Shown: positions 16,653 through 26,271, counted from the first letter of the stretch. The stretch: DNA of 64,000 nucleotides from Actinacidiphila yeochonensis CN732 (GCF_000745345.1 NZ_JQNR01000005.1:372001-436000), one strand, 5' to 3'. Made by a program: numbers and translations. The notes: generated from the sequence alone by a model not told the origin.

Positions 16653-18329
16653 GTGACCAGCGACTCTTCCCGGCCCCGCACGATCCGCGCCCCCCGGGGC
16701 ACCGAACTGAACTGCCTCGGCTGGCAGCAGGAGGGCGCCCTGCGGATGCTCATGAACAACCTCGACCCCGAGGTCGCCGAGCGCCCCGAGGACCTCGTCG
16801 TCTACGGCGGCACGGGCAGGGCCGCCCGGAACTGGGACGCCTACGACGCCATCGTCCGCACCCTGAAGACGCTGGCGGACGACGAGACGCTGCTCGTCCA
16901 GTCCGGCAAGCCCGTCGGTGTGCTGCGCACCCACCCGTGGGCGCCGCGGGTGCTGCTGGCCAACTCCAACCTGGTCGGCGACTGGGCCGACTGGGAGCAC
17001 TTCCGCGAGCTGGAGGCGCGCGGCCTGACGATGTACGGGCAGATGACCGCGGGCTCGTGGATCTACATCGGCAGCCAGGGCATCCTCCAGGGGACGTTCG
17101 AGACCTTCGGCGCCGTCGCCCGCAAGCGGTTCGGCGGCACGCTGGCCGGCACCGTCACGCTCACCGCGGGCCTGGGCGGCATGGGCGGCGCGCAGCCGCT
17201 GGCGGTCACCATGAACGAGGGCGTCGCGATCTGCGTCGAGTGCGACCCGGCACGGATCGAGCGCCGTATCGCGCGCCGCTACCTGGACGTCGCGGCGGAC
17301 AGCGCGGCGGAGGCGCTGCGGCTGGCCGTGGCGGCGCGCGACGCCCGCCGGCCGCTGTCCGTCGGCCTGACCGGGAACGCCGCCGAGGTCTTCCCCGCGC
17401 TGCTGGCGGCGGGCGCCCCGATCGACATCGTGACCGACCAGACCTCCGCCCACGACCCGCTGTCCTACCTGCCCGTGGGCGTGGACCTCGCGGACTGGCA
17501 CGAGGAGGCCCGCCGCGACCCGGCCGGCTTCACGGAGCGTGCCCGCGCCTCGATGGCGCGGCAGGTGGCGGCGATGGTCGGCTTCCTCGACGCGGGCGCC
17601 GAGGTCTTCGACTACGGCAACTCGATCCGCGACGAGGCCCGCAAGGGCGGCTGCGCGCGGGCCTTCGACTTCCCCGGCTTCGTCCCGGCGTACATCCGGC
17701 CGCTGTTCGAGGAGGGCCTCGGCCCGTTCCGCTGGGCGGCGCTGTCCGGCGACCCGCGGGACATCGCGGCCACCGACCGGGCGGTGCTGGAGCTCTTCCC
17801 GGAGAACGAGCACCTGCGCCGCTGGATCACGATGGCCGGCGAGCGGGTGGCGTTCGAGGGCCTCCCGGCCCGCATCTGCTGGCTGGGCTACGGCGAGCGG
17901 CACCGCGCGGGGCTGCGCTTCAACGAGATGGTGGCCTCGGGCGAGCTGTCCGCGCCGGTGGTCATCGGCCGCGACCACCTCGACTCGGGCTCGGTGGCCT
18001 CCCCCTACCGGGAGACGGAGTCGATGCTCGACGGCAGCGACGCCATCGCCGACTGGCCGCTGCTGAACGCCCTGGTCAACACCGCCTCGGGCGCGTCGTG
18101 GGTCTCCATCCACCACGGCGGCGGGGTCGGGATGGGCCGCTCGATCCACGCCGGGCAGGTGTGTGTGGCCGACGGCACCGAGCTGGCCGCGCGGAAGCTC
18201 TCCCGGGTGCTGCTGAACGACCCCGGCACGGGCGTGATCCGGCACGTCGACGCCGGTTACGAGCGGGCCGCCGAGGTGGCGCGGGAGCGCGGGGTGCGCG
18301 TCCCGATGGCCGAGGGCGGCCCGGAGTGA
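16653..18329 (+). CDS. hutU: Urocanate hydratase
   Basis: 558-aa urocanase, an NAD+-dependent enzyme turning urocanate into imidazolonepropionate, the substrate of HutI. The recognisable stretches are [20 protein letters not shown] near the N-terminus, [17 protein letters not shown], the Rossmann [27 protein letters not shown], and [15 protein letters not shown] near the C-terminus. Start GTG 16653 has a perfect AGGAGG at 16643-16648; the frame extends to 16254 only through repeat sequence. It is divergent from hutH, and a strong hairpin follows at 18425. Confidence 0.96.
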   Translation: MTSDSSRPRTIRAPRGTELNCLGWQQEGALRMLMNNLDPEVAERPEDLVVYGGTGRAARNWDAYDAIVRTLKTLADDETLLVQSGKPVGVLRTHPWAPRVLLANSNLVGDWADWEHFRELEARGLTMYGQMTAGSWIYIGSQGILQGTFETFGAVARKRFGGTLAGTVTLTAGLGGMGGAQPLAVTMNEGVAICVECDPARIERRIARRYLDVAADSAAEALRLAVAARDARRPLSVGLTGNAAEVFPALLAAGAPIDIVTDQTSAHDPLSYLPVGVDLADWHEEARRDPAGFTERARASMARQVAAMVGFLDAGAEVFDYGNSIRDEARKGGCARAFDFPGFVPAYIRPLFEEGLGPFRWAALSGDPRDIAATDRAVLELFPENEHLRRWITMAGERVAFEGLPARICWLGYGERHRAGLRFNEMVASGELSAPVVIGRDHLDSGSVASPYRETESMLDGSDAIADWPLLNALVNTASGASWVSIHHGGGVGMGRSIHAGQVCVADGTELAARKLSRVLLNDPGTGVIRHVDAGYERAAEVARERGVRVPMAEGGPE

Positions 18330-18424
18330 CGTCGGCACCGCGACGCCACCCCCGTGGACGCCCGCGGCACCGCCCGCTCCCGTGGAACCGGCGGCGGGCA
18401 CGGCGGCGGGAGCCGACGACGGAG

Positions 18425-18483
18425 GACGGCGACGGCCGCCGCCCGCGCCCCTCGGCAGGGTGCGGACGGCGGCCGTCGCCGTC
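18425..18483. terminator. Strong bidirectional terminator hairpin
   Basis: A 22-bp arm starting GACGGCGACGGCCGCC (18425 on) pairs with its near-perfect complement ending at 18483, one mismatch, loop about 15 nt. It lies between the convergent hutU (ends 18329) and yceI-like gene (ends 18527), so it can stop transcription from both sides. No U-tract, as is common in Streptomyces. Confidence 0.85.
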
Positions 18484-18526
18484 GTTCGGGTGATCCCGCG
18501 GGGCATCCCGCTGGGGACCGCCCGGA

Positions 18527-19075
18527 TCAGGCGGCCTGCACGGCCTCGATCTCCAGGACGATGCGGATCTTGTCGCCCACCGCGGCACCGGCCGGGCCAC
18601 CGGTCACGCCGTAGTCGCCGCGGCTGATCTCGGTCGCGGCCGAGAAGCCGGCTATGGGCGCGCCCTCGAAGTTGGTGCCGAACCCGTTGAGCTCCAGCAG
18701 CAGGGTGACCGTCCTGGTCACTCCGTGCAGGCTCAGCTCGCCGTCCACCTCGAACACCGCGGCGCTCTGGGCCCGGACCTCGGTGGAGGTGAAGGTCAGC
18801 TCGGGGAACTTCTCGACGTCGAGGAAGTCGCCGCCGCGCACGTGGGCGTCGCGGCTCTCGTTGTTGGTGTCCACCGAGGCCGTCTTGATGACGGCGCTGA
18901 CCGTGGACTCCAGCGGGTTCTCGGCGGTGGTGATGCTGCCCTCGAAGGCGGAGAAGTGGCCGCGGACCTTCGACACGCCCATGTGCCGCACGTAGAAGGA
19001 GACGTCCGAGTGCACGGCGTCGATGGTCCAGGTGGAGGCTACGTAGCCGTCGATCACTTCGATCGGGGTGGTCAT
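18527..19075 (-). CDS. YceI family polyisoprenoid-binding-like protein
   Basis: 182-aa YceI-like lipocalin-type barrel. Family hallmarks are WTIDAVHSDVSFYVRHMGVSKVRGHFSAF, DVEKFPELTFTSTEV, VDGELSLHGVTRTVTL and GFSAATEISRGDYG. E. coli YceI and T. thermophilus TT1927b bind polyisoprenoids; the ligand here is unknown. No signal peptide is seen at the chosen start ATG 19075, so it would be cytoplasmic, as in many actinobacterial members. It is divergently paired with a MarR gene across a 188-bp region with an inverted repeat, which suggests repression by that MarR protein. Confidence 0.93.
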   Translation of the reverse strand: MTTPIEVIDGYVASTWTIDAVHSDVSFYVRHMGVSKVRGHFSAFEGSITTAENPLESTVSAVIKTASVDTNNESRDAHVRGGDFLDVEKFPELTFTSTEVRAQSAAVFEVDGELSLHGVTRTVTLLLELNGFGTNFEGAPIAGFSAATEISRGDYGVTGGPAGAAVGDKIRIVLEIEAVQAA

Positions 19076-19231
19076 GGCGGGCTCCTTGTGGCAGGACAAA
19101 GAAACGGAACAACGAAGAGGTGCTGCTACCGCGGATCGACCGGTCCCCGCACCGGTGCGGCAGCGCCGCATGCCCGGACCACCGTGGGGACCACCACGTT
19201 GTTGATCTTTCCCACACGATAGCGGGCTGGT

Positions 19232-19245
19232 GTTGAGTGTTCAAC
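19232..19245. promoter_or_regulatory. Candidate MarR operator
   Basis: GTTGA-GTGT-TCAAC is an inverted repeat at 19232-19245, 19 bp upstream of the marR start and inside the yceI-marR divergent region. MarR proteins commonly bind such short AT-richer palindromes and repress both genes. The arms are only 5 bp, so the call is tentative. Confidence 0.45.
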
Positions 19246-19263
19246 CACTCGTATGCTGGGGTC

Positions 19264-19845
19264 ATGAGCGACGTACGGTGGCTGACCCGGGAAGAGCAGG
19301 AGATCTGGCGGGCGTACATGACCGCGAACGTCGAGTTCTCGGCCTATGTGGACCGGCAGCTGCGCCGCGACTCCGGCATGCCCATGGCGTACTACGAGAT
19401 CCTCGTGCGCCTCTCCGAGGCCGAGGGCCGGTGCCTGCGGATGAGCCAGCTCGCCGAGGCGTCCCTCTCCTCCCGCAGCCGGCTCTCGCACGCGGTGGCG
19501 GCACTGGAGAAGAACGGATGGGCCGAGCGCCGCCCCTCCGACTCGGACCGCCGCGGGTGGGTGTGCGCGCTGACCGACGCCGGGTTCGCGGCGCTGGCGG
19601 CGGCCGCGCCCGGACACGTGACGGCCGTGCGCGAGCACCTCTTCGACGTCCTCACCCCCGAGCAGCTGACCGTCCTGCGCGATGTCGGCCGGGCGATCAG
19701 CGCCGGCCTGCGCGGCGAGTGCGCGACCGCCCGGGCCGAGGACGAGGCGGCCTGCGAAGAGGCGGTCAACCTCTGCTGTCCGGGCGACGACCAGGGCGCG
19801 GGAACGCACCAGGACGCGGACGCCGACCCGGGCGCGGGCGCCTGA
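19264..19845 (+). CDS. MarR family transcriptional regulator
   Basis: 193-aa MarR-type winged HTH protein. The recognition region is RMSQLAEASLSSRSRLSHAVAALEKNGWAERRPSDSDRRGWVCALTDAGFAALAAAAPGH split over helices and wing (about residues 58-118), with dimerisation helices at both ends. Start ATG 19264 is used; ATG 19237 would add nine residues overlapping the palindrome. The C-terminus has a Cys pair (NLCCPG) and an acidic Gly/Ala tail. The last codons and stop lie inside a 46-bp direct repeat, so the tail was probably altered by the duplication. Likely target: the divergent yceI-like gene. Confidence 0.92.
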   Translation: MSDVRWLTREEQEIWRAYMTANVEFSAYVDRQLRRDSGMPMAYYEILVRLSEAEGRCLRMSQLAEASLSSRSRLSHAVAALEKNGWAERRPSDSDRRGWVCALTDAGFAALAAAAPGHVTAVREHLFDVLTPEQLTVLRDVGRAISAGLRGECATARAEDEAACEEAVNLCCPGDDQGAGTHQDADADPGAGA

Positions 19846-19918
19846 CGGCGGCGCACCAGGACGCGGGGACGGACCAGGACGCGGACGCCGACCCGGGCGC
19901 GGGCGCCTGACGGCGGCG
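19808..19918. repeat. 46-bp direct repeat over the marR stop codon
   Basis: Identical 46-bp copies lie at 19808-19853 and 19873-19918 (period 65 bp). Each begins ACCAGGACGCGG and contains the end of the marR reading frame including TGA. The second copy is downstream and untranslated. Confidence 0.9.
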
Positions 19919-20194
19919 GCCGGTTCCCGGCCGCTCCGCGCACCGGCGCCGCCCGGGAAGGCCGTCCGGACACGCCAGAGCCCCGGCGCGGCGCGGCGGC
20001 GATGCCGCCGGCCGACCGGGGCCCGGCTCACGTCCGACGGTTCCGGGCCGCTGCGACGGCCGCCGCCCCGCGTGGGACGGTGTCCGGCGCGGCCCGTCCG
20101 GCCGGATGCCCGACCGGATCGCCTGCCGTGTCGCGAGAGCGGGTCGCGCGACCGCCCTACGGGGACGGGGTGCGCGACCGGTCGCTCGACCGGG

Positions 20195-20473
20195 TTACTT
20201 GACCGAGCCCGTGGCCGGCTCCGCCTGCTGCGCCTCGTTGGCGGTCAGGACGTCGCTGGGGGTGATCGCCTCCGGCGCGGGGGTGGTGCTCGCGGTGGGC
20301 GCGTCACCGGTCGCCGCGCTGTCCGACTTCATGGCCTTCGCCTCGGACTTGAGAATGCGCATCGACTTCCCCAGACCTCGGGCGGCCTCGGGGAGCTTCT
20401 TGGACCCGAACAGAACGATGACGACGATCGCCACCACGATCAGGTGCCAGGGCTCCAGCCCGTTTCGCAACAT
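20195..20473 (-). CDS. tatA: Twin-arginine translocase TatA
   Basis: 92-aa TatA/E family protein. A single N-terminal membrane helix (about 8-23) is followed by the hinge [30 protein letters not shown], the canonical FG motif plus amphipathic helix, then a Thr/Pro/Ala-rich tail. TatA oligomers form the pore for folded Tat substrates. No tatB or tatC is adjacent, as expected for a stand-alone second tatA copy. Start ATG 20473 is the only plausible one. Confidence 0.93.
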   Translation of the reverse strand: MLRNGLEPWHLIVVAIVVIVLFGSKKLPEAARGLGKSMRILKSEAKAMKSDSAATGDAPTASTTPAPEAITPSDVLTANEAQQAEPATGSVK

Positions 20474-21140
20474 GGATCGATCCTCGCTTCTCTGGCCGAC
20501 TCACAGCGTTCGACATTCGCATTGTCACCCGGCCACCACCCACGACGGCAACCCGGCTACCCAAAGCATGCGCAAAAAGCTGGTGAACCGGAAGCCCCCG
20601 CTCGTTTCGATCGTGTTCAGCAGGCACCTTTCCGGCGGCCGACCACCCGTGTCGTACGGCCCGTTCGAACCCCCGAGGCGGACTTCCGCCCCGCCCTCCC
20701 GAGGTACCGGCGGGCTTCCGCCGTGTCGGGCGCCACAGTGGCGCGGCGGCGGTCGCGGGCGGCGCGGCACTGGGGTTCGGAGCGGTCGCGGCGGCACGAA
20801 GGCGCTCCGGCCGGGCGGGGACCCGCGGGGCGCGACGGCCTCCGAGGGCGGCACGCGGGCCGGCCCGCCGGGACGCGGACGGGGCGGCGGGCAGGGGGCG
20901 GTGGGACGGGCGGTACCCGATGAACGCGGTGGGTCGGCAGAGGGAGGTGTGACGCAGTAGACACCGGCTGACCGGTGGGCGGACGCCGCTCCCGCCGAAA
21001 CGCGGCGGAATCGCGACGCCATCGCGGCGGGCGCGGCCTACGTCACACCCCCTCCCCACGCCACGTCCCCCAAGCGGCCGATACGACCGGGCGACCGCGG
21101 CGACCGGGCTGGGTGATCGGGCGCGGTGATCGGGCGGCCC
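20474..21140. other. 667-bp region without a supported gene
   Basis: This lies between the tatA start and the cupin stop, both minus strand. Several long overlapping frames exist (for example 20525-21022 minus), but they are Arg/Pro/Gly-rich, lack ribosome binding sites and show no family motif. The tatA promoter must be near 20480-20560. Nothing else is recognised. Confidence 0.6.
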
Positions 21141-21467
21141 CTACTTGGCGACCGTCAGCAGGACGGCGGAGTCCTCCAGCGCCTCCAGGCTGTGCCGTTC
21201 CTGTGGCACGACCAGCAGGTCGCCCTCCCGCGCCTCCCACTCGTCCGGACCGCTGACCAGCCGCACCCGCCCGCGCAGCACGAAGAGCGTGGCCTCGCCG
21301 GGGTTGTCGTGCTCGGCCAGCACGGCGTCGGCCCGCAGTGCGATCACTGTCTGCCGCAGCACCTGCTCGTGGCCGCCGTAGACCGTCTGCGCGCTGCGTC
21401 CGTTGGACGCGCCGGCCGCCCGCTGCGCGAGCTCCCGCGCCTGCGCGTCGAGGGAGAATTTCCGCAT
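21141..21467 (-). CDS. Cupin domain protein
   Basis: 108-aa single-domain cupin. The barrel motifs are visible: AEHDNPGEATLFVLRGRVRL (motif 1, with His and Glu ligands) and EGDLLVVPQERHSLEALEDS (motif 2, with a late His). The helix ELAQRAAGASNGRSAQTV precedes the barrel. Start ATG 21467; the frame runs on to 21731 through non-family Arg-rich sequence. Such small cupins bind a metal and often act as sensors or minor dioxygenases; the specific role is unknown. Confidence 0.88.
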   Translation of the reverse strand: MRKFSLDAQARELAQRAAGASNGRSAQTVYGGHEQVLRQTVIALRADAVLAEHDNPGEATLFVLRGRVRLVSGPDEWEAREGDLLVVPQERHSLEALEDSAVLLTVAK

Positions 21468-21890
21468 TGCCCCAGTCTGTCCGCCCGGCCCGGGGCCCGC
21501 GCGGCGACGCGCCAGACGAGGTGCCCGAGCGGCGGAGGGGTGCCCGAGCCGCGCACGGAGCCGGCGGTGATCCCGGACGGAGCACGGGCGGGAATCCGCC
21601 ACGCCCGGACGGGGCAGGACGCGGGGGCGCCGCCAGGCCGTATCCGGAGGTGGTCGCGGAGCGGCCGAGGAGCTGCGGGGCCGCGTCCGGCGGAGGGGCG
21701 CCGGCATGGCGCCGGGGCCGGAGAACGGCACCGGGACAGCCCCGGCAAGGCCCGTGGAACAGGAGAGGTACCGGAGAGGAACGGGCCGGCCGCGGCGGGC
21801 GTGCCCCCGTAACCGGGACTCGCCCCGTATACGCGCCCGATGCGGCCGGACCCGGTGCGCCCATCATGCGGAAGCCGGCCAACCGGCCGC

Positions 21891-21906
21891 TAACATACGC
21901 CTAACA
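21891..21906 (+). promoter_or_regulatory. SARP-type direct repeat upstream of the regulator
   Basis: TAACA occurs at 21891 and again at 21902, an exact 11-bp period, about 100 bp upstream of the AfsR-like gene at 22002. SARP DNA-binding domains recognise direct repeats spaced by 11 bp (one turn) near the -35 region, so autoregulation is plausible. The rest of the 534-bp spacer 21468-22001 shows no gene. Confidence 0.45.
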
Positions 21907-22001
21907 GACCATCCCTCCCGGCACGGAACCCGCACCACGGCGGGAGGCCGCACCGCACGGGCCCGCACCCTCGCGGCGCGCTCGGCAGGAGGAGGCCCCG
22001 G

Positions 22002-25000
22002 ATGCGGTTCGGTCTGCTGGGGACCCTGGCCGTGGGCCCCGATCCGGCGCCTGACGGCGCCTCGGCCGCCCGCCCGCTCGGCTCCGCCAAGCTCCGCGCC
22101 CTGCTCGCCGCCCTGCTGGCCGCGCCCGGTCGGCCGGTGCCGGCGGAGGGCCTGCGGGCGGCGCTCTGGGGTGACTCCCCGCCGCCCACCGCGACCGCCT
22201 CCCTGCACAACCACGTGGCCCGGCTGCGCCGGGTGCTGGCCGAGCGCGGCGGGGACGCCTCCCGGCTGCGGGCGGCCACCTCCGGATACCTGCTGGTGGT
22301 CGAGGCCGACGAGATCGACGCGCAGGTCTTCCGCGCCCACCACGCGGCGGCCCGCGCCGCGCACCGGATCGGCGACTGGCCCGCCGTGCTGCGCGAGACC
22401 GCGGCGGCGCTGGCCCTGTGGCGGGGGGACCCGCTGGCGGACGTGCCGCTCCTCGCCGACGTGCTGCGCGCACTGGCCGCCCACCTGGCGGAGGCGCGGC
22501 TGCTCACCCTGGAGTGGCGGTTCGACGCGGAGCTGGCCCTCGGCCGCCACCAGGGGCTCGCCGCCGAACTGGCCGGGCTGGCGGCGGCGAACCCGCTGCG
22601 GGAGACGTTCCACCGCCAGTTGATGGTCGCGCTGCACCGAACCCACCGCCAGGCGGAGGCGCTGACGGTCTATCACGCGCTACGGCGCACCCTCGTCGAC
22701 GAGTTGGGGGTCGAGCCGCACCCGGCGGTCCAGACCGCGTACCGGGAGATCCTGGCCGCGCCCACCGGCGGGCCGACCGCCGCGCCGAACGCCGAGCAGC
22801 ACGCCGAGCCCCCGCAGCCGCCCTCCGCCGCGCCCGCGCCCGCACCCGTACCCGCCCCCGCGTCCGTACCCGCCCCCGTCCCGCCCGCCGGGGCGCCGCC
22901 CGTCGAAGGCCCGCCCGCCGAAGGCCCGGCCGCCGCCGGGGACGGCTCCCCCGCGGACCGGCCGGACGATCCGCCGCGGCGTCCGCGGCCGGCCCAGCTG
23001 CCCGCCGACATACCGGACTTCACCGGCCGGGCCGAGGCCCTGGACACCCTGCTGCGGGCGCTGCGGGAGGAGCCCGGCGGGCACGCTCCGCCGCTGGTGG
23101 TGGTCTCGGGCATGGGCGGCGTCGGCAAGACGGCGCTGGCGGTGCGGGCCGCGCACCTGCTGCGGCCGCTCTTCCCCGACGGCCAGCTCTACGCCGACCT
23201 GCGGGGTTTCGGCGCCGGCGGGGCCCGCCGCCCCGGCGACCTGATAGCGCGGTTCATGGCCGACCTCGGCGTGGACGGCCGGCTGATGCCCGACGACCCC
23301 GACGACCGGGCCGTGCTGTGGCGGGACGCCGTGCACGGCCGGCGGGTGCTGCTGGTGCTGGACAACGCCGCCGACGCGGCGCAGGTCGCGCCGCTGCTGC
23401 CGGGCGGCGGGCGGAGCGCGGTGCTGGTGACCAGCCGCCGCACGCTGGCCGGCCTGCCCGGCGCGGTGCGGCTGCCGCTGGGGCCGCTCCCGGAGCCGGA
23501 GCAGCGGGCGCTGCTGGCCCGGGTGTGCGGGGAGCGGCGGGTGGAGGCGGAGCCCGGGGCGGCGGCGGGGGTGCTGGCGGCCTGCGGCGGGCTGCCGCTG
23601 GCGCTGCGGATCGCGGGGGCGCGGCTGGCGGCCCGTCCCACCTGGACGGTGGGCGCGCTCGCGGAGCGGCTCGACGTACGGGCCGGCGGCCGGCTGCACG
23701 CCCTGGCGGCGGGAGGTCTGGCGGTACGCGACACGTTCGCGATGAGCTACCTGGCGATGCGGGACAGCCCGTCGGCCGCGGAGCGGGCGGCGGCCGCGGC
23801 CTTCGGGGTGCTCGGGCTGTGGCCGGGACCGCCGCTGGGGCCGGCCGCCACCGCCGCGCTGCTGGGGCCGCGGCGCTGCCCGGGCGGCCCGGCGGAGGCG
23901 GAGGACCTGCTGGAGGCACTGGTCGACGCGCACCTGCTGGAGACGCCGCGGCCGGGCACGTACGCCTTCCACGACCTGGTGGGCGAGTACGCGGCGGACT
24001 GCGCGGCCCGCGGGCTGCCGCCGGAGCGGGCGCGGCCGGCGCTGCGCCGGCTGGTCCTCTGGTACGCGGCGGCGCTGGCGGCCAGCGCGGCGGCGCTGAC
24101 CCCGGAGGCGCACCCGCTGCCCGCTGCGGCCGAGGAGCCGGCCGCGCCCGTACCGGAGTTCGCCTCGGACGAGGAGGCCATGGCCTGGTGCGTGCGCGAG
24201 CTGCCGGCGGTGAAGGAGGCGCTGCGGGTCGCGGTGGCCGCCGGCTGGCCGGACACGGCCTGGCGGCTGGCGGCGGGCCTGATCGGCTACGCCCAGGTGT
24301 ACTGGTGGACCGGCGAGTGGGCGGACTGCCTGGAGCTGGCGATGGCCTGCGTCACCGAGCACGGGGACGCCCTGGGCCAGGGGTGGATGCACAGCCGGCT
24401 CGGTGTGGCGTACGGGATGTCGAAACGGTTCGACCTCTGCGAGCGGCACCTGATCGCCGCCCGGCGGTTCTTCGAGGGGTCCGGCGACCTGCGCGGCCTG
24501 GCGGCCACCCTCACCAACCTCTCGGCGCTGCACTGGGGCACCGGCGAGTACCGGCTGGCGCTGGAGTACGGTCTGCGGTCGCTGGAGCTGCACCGGTCGC
24601 TGGGCGACGACGACCGGGTGGCCACCGTGCTGGGCAACCTCGGGGACTGCCACATCTTCCTGGGCGCCCCGGAGGCGGCCGAGGAGTGCTTCGCGCAGGC
24701 CCTGGCGGCCTGGCGGGCGCGCGGGTCGCTGGTGAGCATCGCCCGTACGCTGACCAGCCTCGGCGAGTGCCGGATCGCGACGGGGCGGCCCGCGGAGGCG
24801 GTGGAGGCGCTGGAGGAGACGCTGGCGGTGCTGCGGCGGCTGGGCGACAGCGCCACCGGCTCGGACGTCCTGGAGACGCTGGCCCGGGCGCACCTCGCGC
24901 GCGGCGACCGGGCCGCGGCCCGCTCCTGCTGGCAGGAGGCCCTGGACCGGGCGCTGCACCACCGGCTGCCCCAGGTGGAGGAGGCGGCCCGCCGCGGCCT

Positions 25001-25052
25001 GGCCGAACTGGCCCACCCGGTCCCCCCGGTCCACCCCGTCCACCCGGCCTGA
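22002..25052 (+). CDS. AfsR/SARP family regulator with NB-ARC and TPR domains
   Basis: 1016 aa. The N-terminal OmpR-like DNA-binding domain (about 1-90) and the BTAD helical domain (about 95-245: HRQLMVALHRTHRQAEALTVYHALRRTL, VDELGVEPHPAVQTAYREIL) define a SARP. A Pro/Ala-rich linker (about 250-335) joins the NB-ARC ATPase, with P-loop GMGGVGKTA at about 367-375, VLLVLDNAADAAQVAPLLPG and the GLPLALRIAG motif. TPR-like repeats fill residues from about 780 to the end. This architecture is that of AfsR, a global activator of secondary metabolism whose activity is set by phosphorylation and nucleotide state. Start ATG 22002 follows AGGAGG. No biosynthetic cluster is immediately adjacent, so its targets are unknown. 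Confidence 0.94.
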   Translation: MRFGLLGTLAVGPDPAPDGASAARPLGSAKLRALLAALLAAPGRPVPAEGLRAALWGDSPPPTATASLHNHVARLRRVLAERGGDASRLRAATSGYLLVVEADEIDAQVFRAHHAAARAAHRIGDWPAVLRETAAALALWRGDPLADVPLLADVLRALAAHLAEARLLTLEWRFDAELALGRHQGLAAELAGLAAANPLRETFHRQLMVALHRTHRQAEALTVYHALRRTLVDELGVEPHPAVQTAYREILAAPTGGPTAAPNAEQHAEPPQPPSAAPAPAPVPAPASVPAPVPPAGAPPVEGPPAEGPAAAGDGSPADRPDDPPRRPRPAQLPADIPDFTGRAEALDTLLRALREEPGGHAPPLVVVSGMGGVGKTALAVRAAHLLRPLFPDGQLYADLRGFGAGGARRPGDLIARFMADLGVDGRLMPDDPDDRAVLWRDAVHGRRVLLVLDNAADAAQVAPLLPGGGRSAVLVTSRRTLAGLPGAVRLPLGPLPEPEQRALLARVCGERRVEAEPGAAAGVLAACGGLPLALRIAGARLAARPTWTVGALAERLDVRAGGRLHALAAGGLAVRDTFAMSYLAMRDSPSAAERAAAAAFGVLGLWPGPPLGPAATAALLGPRRCPGGPAEAEDLLEALVDAHLLETPRPGTYAFHDLVGEYAADCAARGLPPERARPALRRLVLWYAAALAASAAALTPEAHPLPAAAEEPAAPVPEFASDEEAMAWCVRELPAVKEALRVAVAAGWPDTAWRLAAGLIGYAQVYWWTGEWADCLELAMACVTEHGDALGQGWMHSRLGVAYGMSKRFDLCERHLIAARRFFEGSGDLRGLAATLTNLSALHWGTGEYRLALEYGLRSLELHRSLGDDDRVATVLGNLGDCHIFLGAPEAAEECFAQALAAWRARGSLVSIARTLTSLGECRIATGRPAEAVEALEETLAVLRRLGDSATGSDVLETLARAHLARGDRAAARSCWQEALDRALHHRLPQVEEAARRGLAELAHPVPPVHPVHPA

Positions 25053-25141
25053 CGCCCACGCGTTCGAGGGGGCGGTGCGGACCCGGGACCCTGGGGGTCG
25101 ATGTCCGGGCCCGCGCCGCCGCGCGTCAGGCCGCTTCGTCC

Positions 25142-25222
25142 GTCGGAACGTCAGACCGTCGGAACGTTCTGAACATCAGACGGTCGGAACGTTCCCAACG
25201 TCAGACCGTCGGAACGTCAGAC
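25142..25222. repeat. GTCGGAACGT repeat array
   Basis: GTCGGAACGT occurs four times, starting at 25142, 25158, 25183 and 25208; the last three have an exact 25-bp period and CAGAC follows each. Two copies extend into the palindrome GAACGTTC. The array sits between the SARP regulator stop and the convergent DUF6295-like stop, overlapping the latter's last codon. Confidence 0.88.
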
Positions 25223-25483
25223 CTGCATCTCGGCAGGCACCGCGTCCAGAGCGGCCTGGATGGCGGCCACCAGCTTCTTCGCGGACTCCGCGGTCAGTTC
25301 GAGCGCGACCCTGGCGGACGGGCCCTTGGCGGGGTCGGCCACGTCGATGTTGAGGGTGTGCTCGGCCATCGCGTGGAACGGGTGGTCGTAGTAGACGGTG
25401 ATGTCGGTGGCGTGGAACCAGGAGCTGTTCGGGCCCTTGGCGCTACCGTCGATCGTGTCCGTGACCGTGGTGTAGGTGCACAT
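25217..25483 (-). CDS. DUF6295-like small protein
   Basis: 88-aa protein starting MCTYTTVTDTIDGSAKG, with a central YDHPFHAMAEHTLNIDVADP and a C-terminal helix LELTAESAKKLVAAIQAAL. This matches the actinobacterial DUF6295 group as I recall it; its function is unknown. It starts 2 nt after the stop of the dienelactone hydrolase gene, so the two form an operon. The conserved Cys2 and His residues could bind a metal, but that is speculation. Confidence 0.8.
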   Translation of the reverse strand: MCTYTTVTDTIDGSAKGPNSSWFHATDITVYYDHPFHAMAEHTLNIDVADPAKGPSARVALELTAESAKKLVAAIQAALDAVPAEMQV

Positions 25484-25485
25484 CG

Positions 25486-26241
25486 TCAGTTCCCCAGGTG
25501 GGTGCCGTAGAACGCCTCGATCCGCTCCCAGCCGTCGTTCGCGGCGGCCGCGTTGTAGCTGGGGCGGTTGACGGCGAAGAACGCGTGGCCGGCGCCCTCG
25601 TAGCGGTGGAACTCGTACGGGGTGCCCTGGCCGGTGAGGATGGCCTCGAACTCGTCGACCTGCACCGGGCCGGGGAACCGGTCCTCGTTGCCGAACAGGC
25701 CGAGCACCGGGGCCTTCAGGCCGCCGAGGCGGTCCACCAGGTTGGTGACCTTCAGCGGGAAGTCCTCGGGGACGTCGCCGGTGACGAAGGCGCCGTAGCA
25801 GTCCACGACGGCGTCGACGTCCAGCGCGGTGCCGGCCAGCACCGACTGGCGGCCGCCCGAGCAGTAGCCGATGGTGCCGACCTTGCCGTTGGAGGTCGGC
25901 AGCGCCCGCAGCCAGGCGGCGGCGCCGGCCACCTCGCCGATCAGCCGCTCGTCGGGCACGCCGCCCTGGGCGCGGGCCACGGCGGCCGCGTCGTCCGGCG
26001 AGGCGCCGGGAGCCTCGCGGTGGTACAGGTTCGGGCAGATCGCGTCGTAGCCGAGTTCGGCGAAGCGCCGCACGATCTCCTTGGACTCCCGGTCGTATCC
26101 GGGCATGTGGTGGATGACGACGACCCCGCCGCGGCGGGCGTCGCCGTGGGGACGGGCGGTGTACGCCTCGATCTCGTCACCGTCGTGCCCGGTGATGGTG
26201 AGGGTGGTCGCGGTCAGGTCTGCCAGAGGGGGTGTGCTCAT
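25486..26241 (-). CDS. Dienelactone hydrolase family protein
   Basis: 251-aa alpha/beta hydrolase. The nucleophile is Cys127 in GYCSGG, the DLH hallmark, with Asp in LFGNEDRFPG and His in GAGHAFFAVNRPSY completing the triad. DLH proper opens dienelactone to maleylacetate, but many homologues have other ester substrates. It begins an operon with the DUF6295-like gene. It is divergent from a MarR gene, and a 16-bp inverted repeat close to its start suggests MarR control. Confidence 0.93.
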   Translation of the reverse strand: MSTPPLADLTATTLTITGHDGDEIEAYTARPHGDARRGGVVVIHHMPGYDRESKEIVRRFAELGYDAICPNLYHREAPGASPDDAAAVARAQGGVPDERLIGEVAGAAAWLRALPTSNGKVGTIGYCSGGRQSVLAGTALDVDAVVDCYGAFVTGDVPEDFPLKVTNLVDRLGGLKAPVLGLFGNEDRFPGPVQVDEFEAILTGQGTPYEFHRYEGAGHAFFAVNRPSYNAAAANDGWERIEAFYGTHLGN

Positions 26242-26271
26242 GGCGCACAGCTATACCATAAGCCTCGACTG

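Noticed and set aside
14626..16656. 676-codon plus-strand frame
   Set aside because: Antisense shadow of hutH with Gly/Val-rich composition.
20525..21022. 165-codon minus-strand frame between tatA and the cupin gene
   Set aside because: Pro/Arg-rich, overlaps several other frames, no motif, no ribosome binding site.
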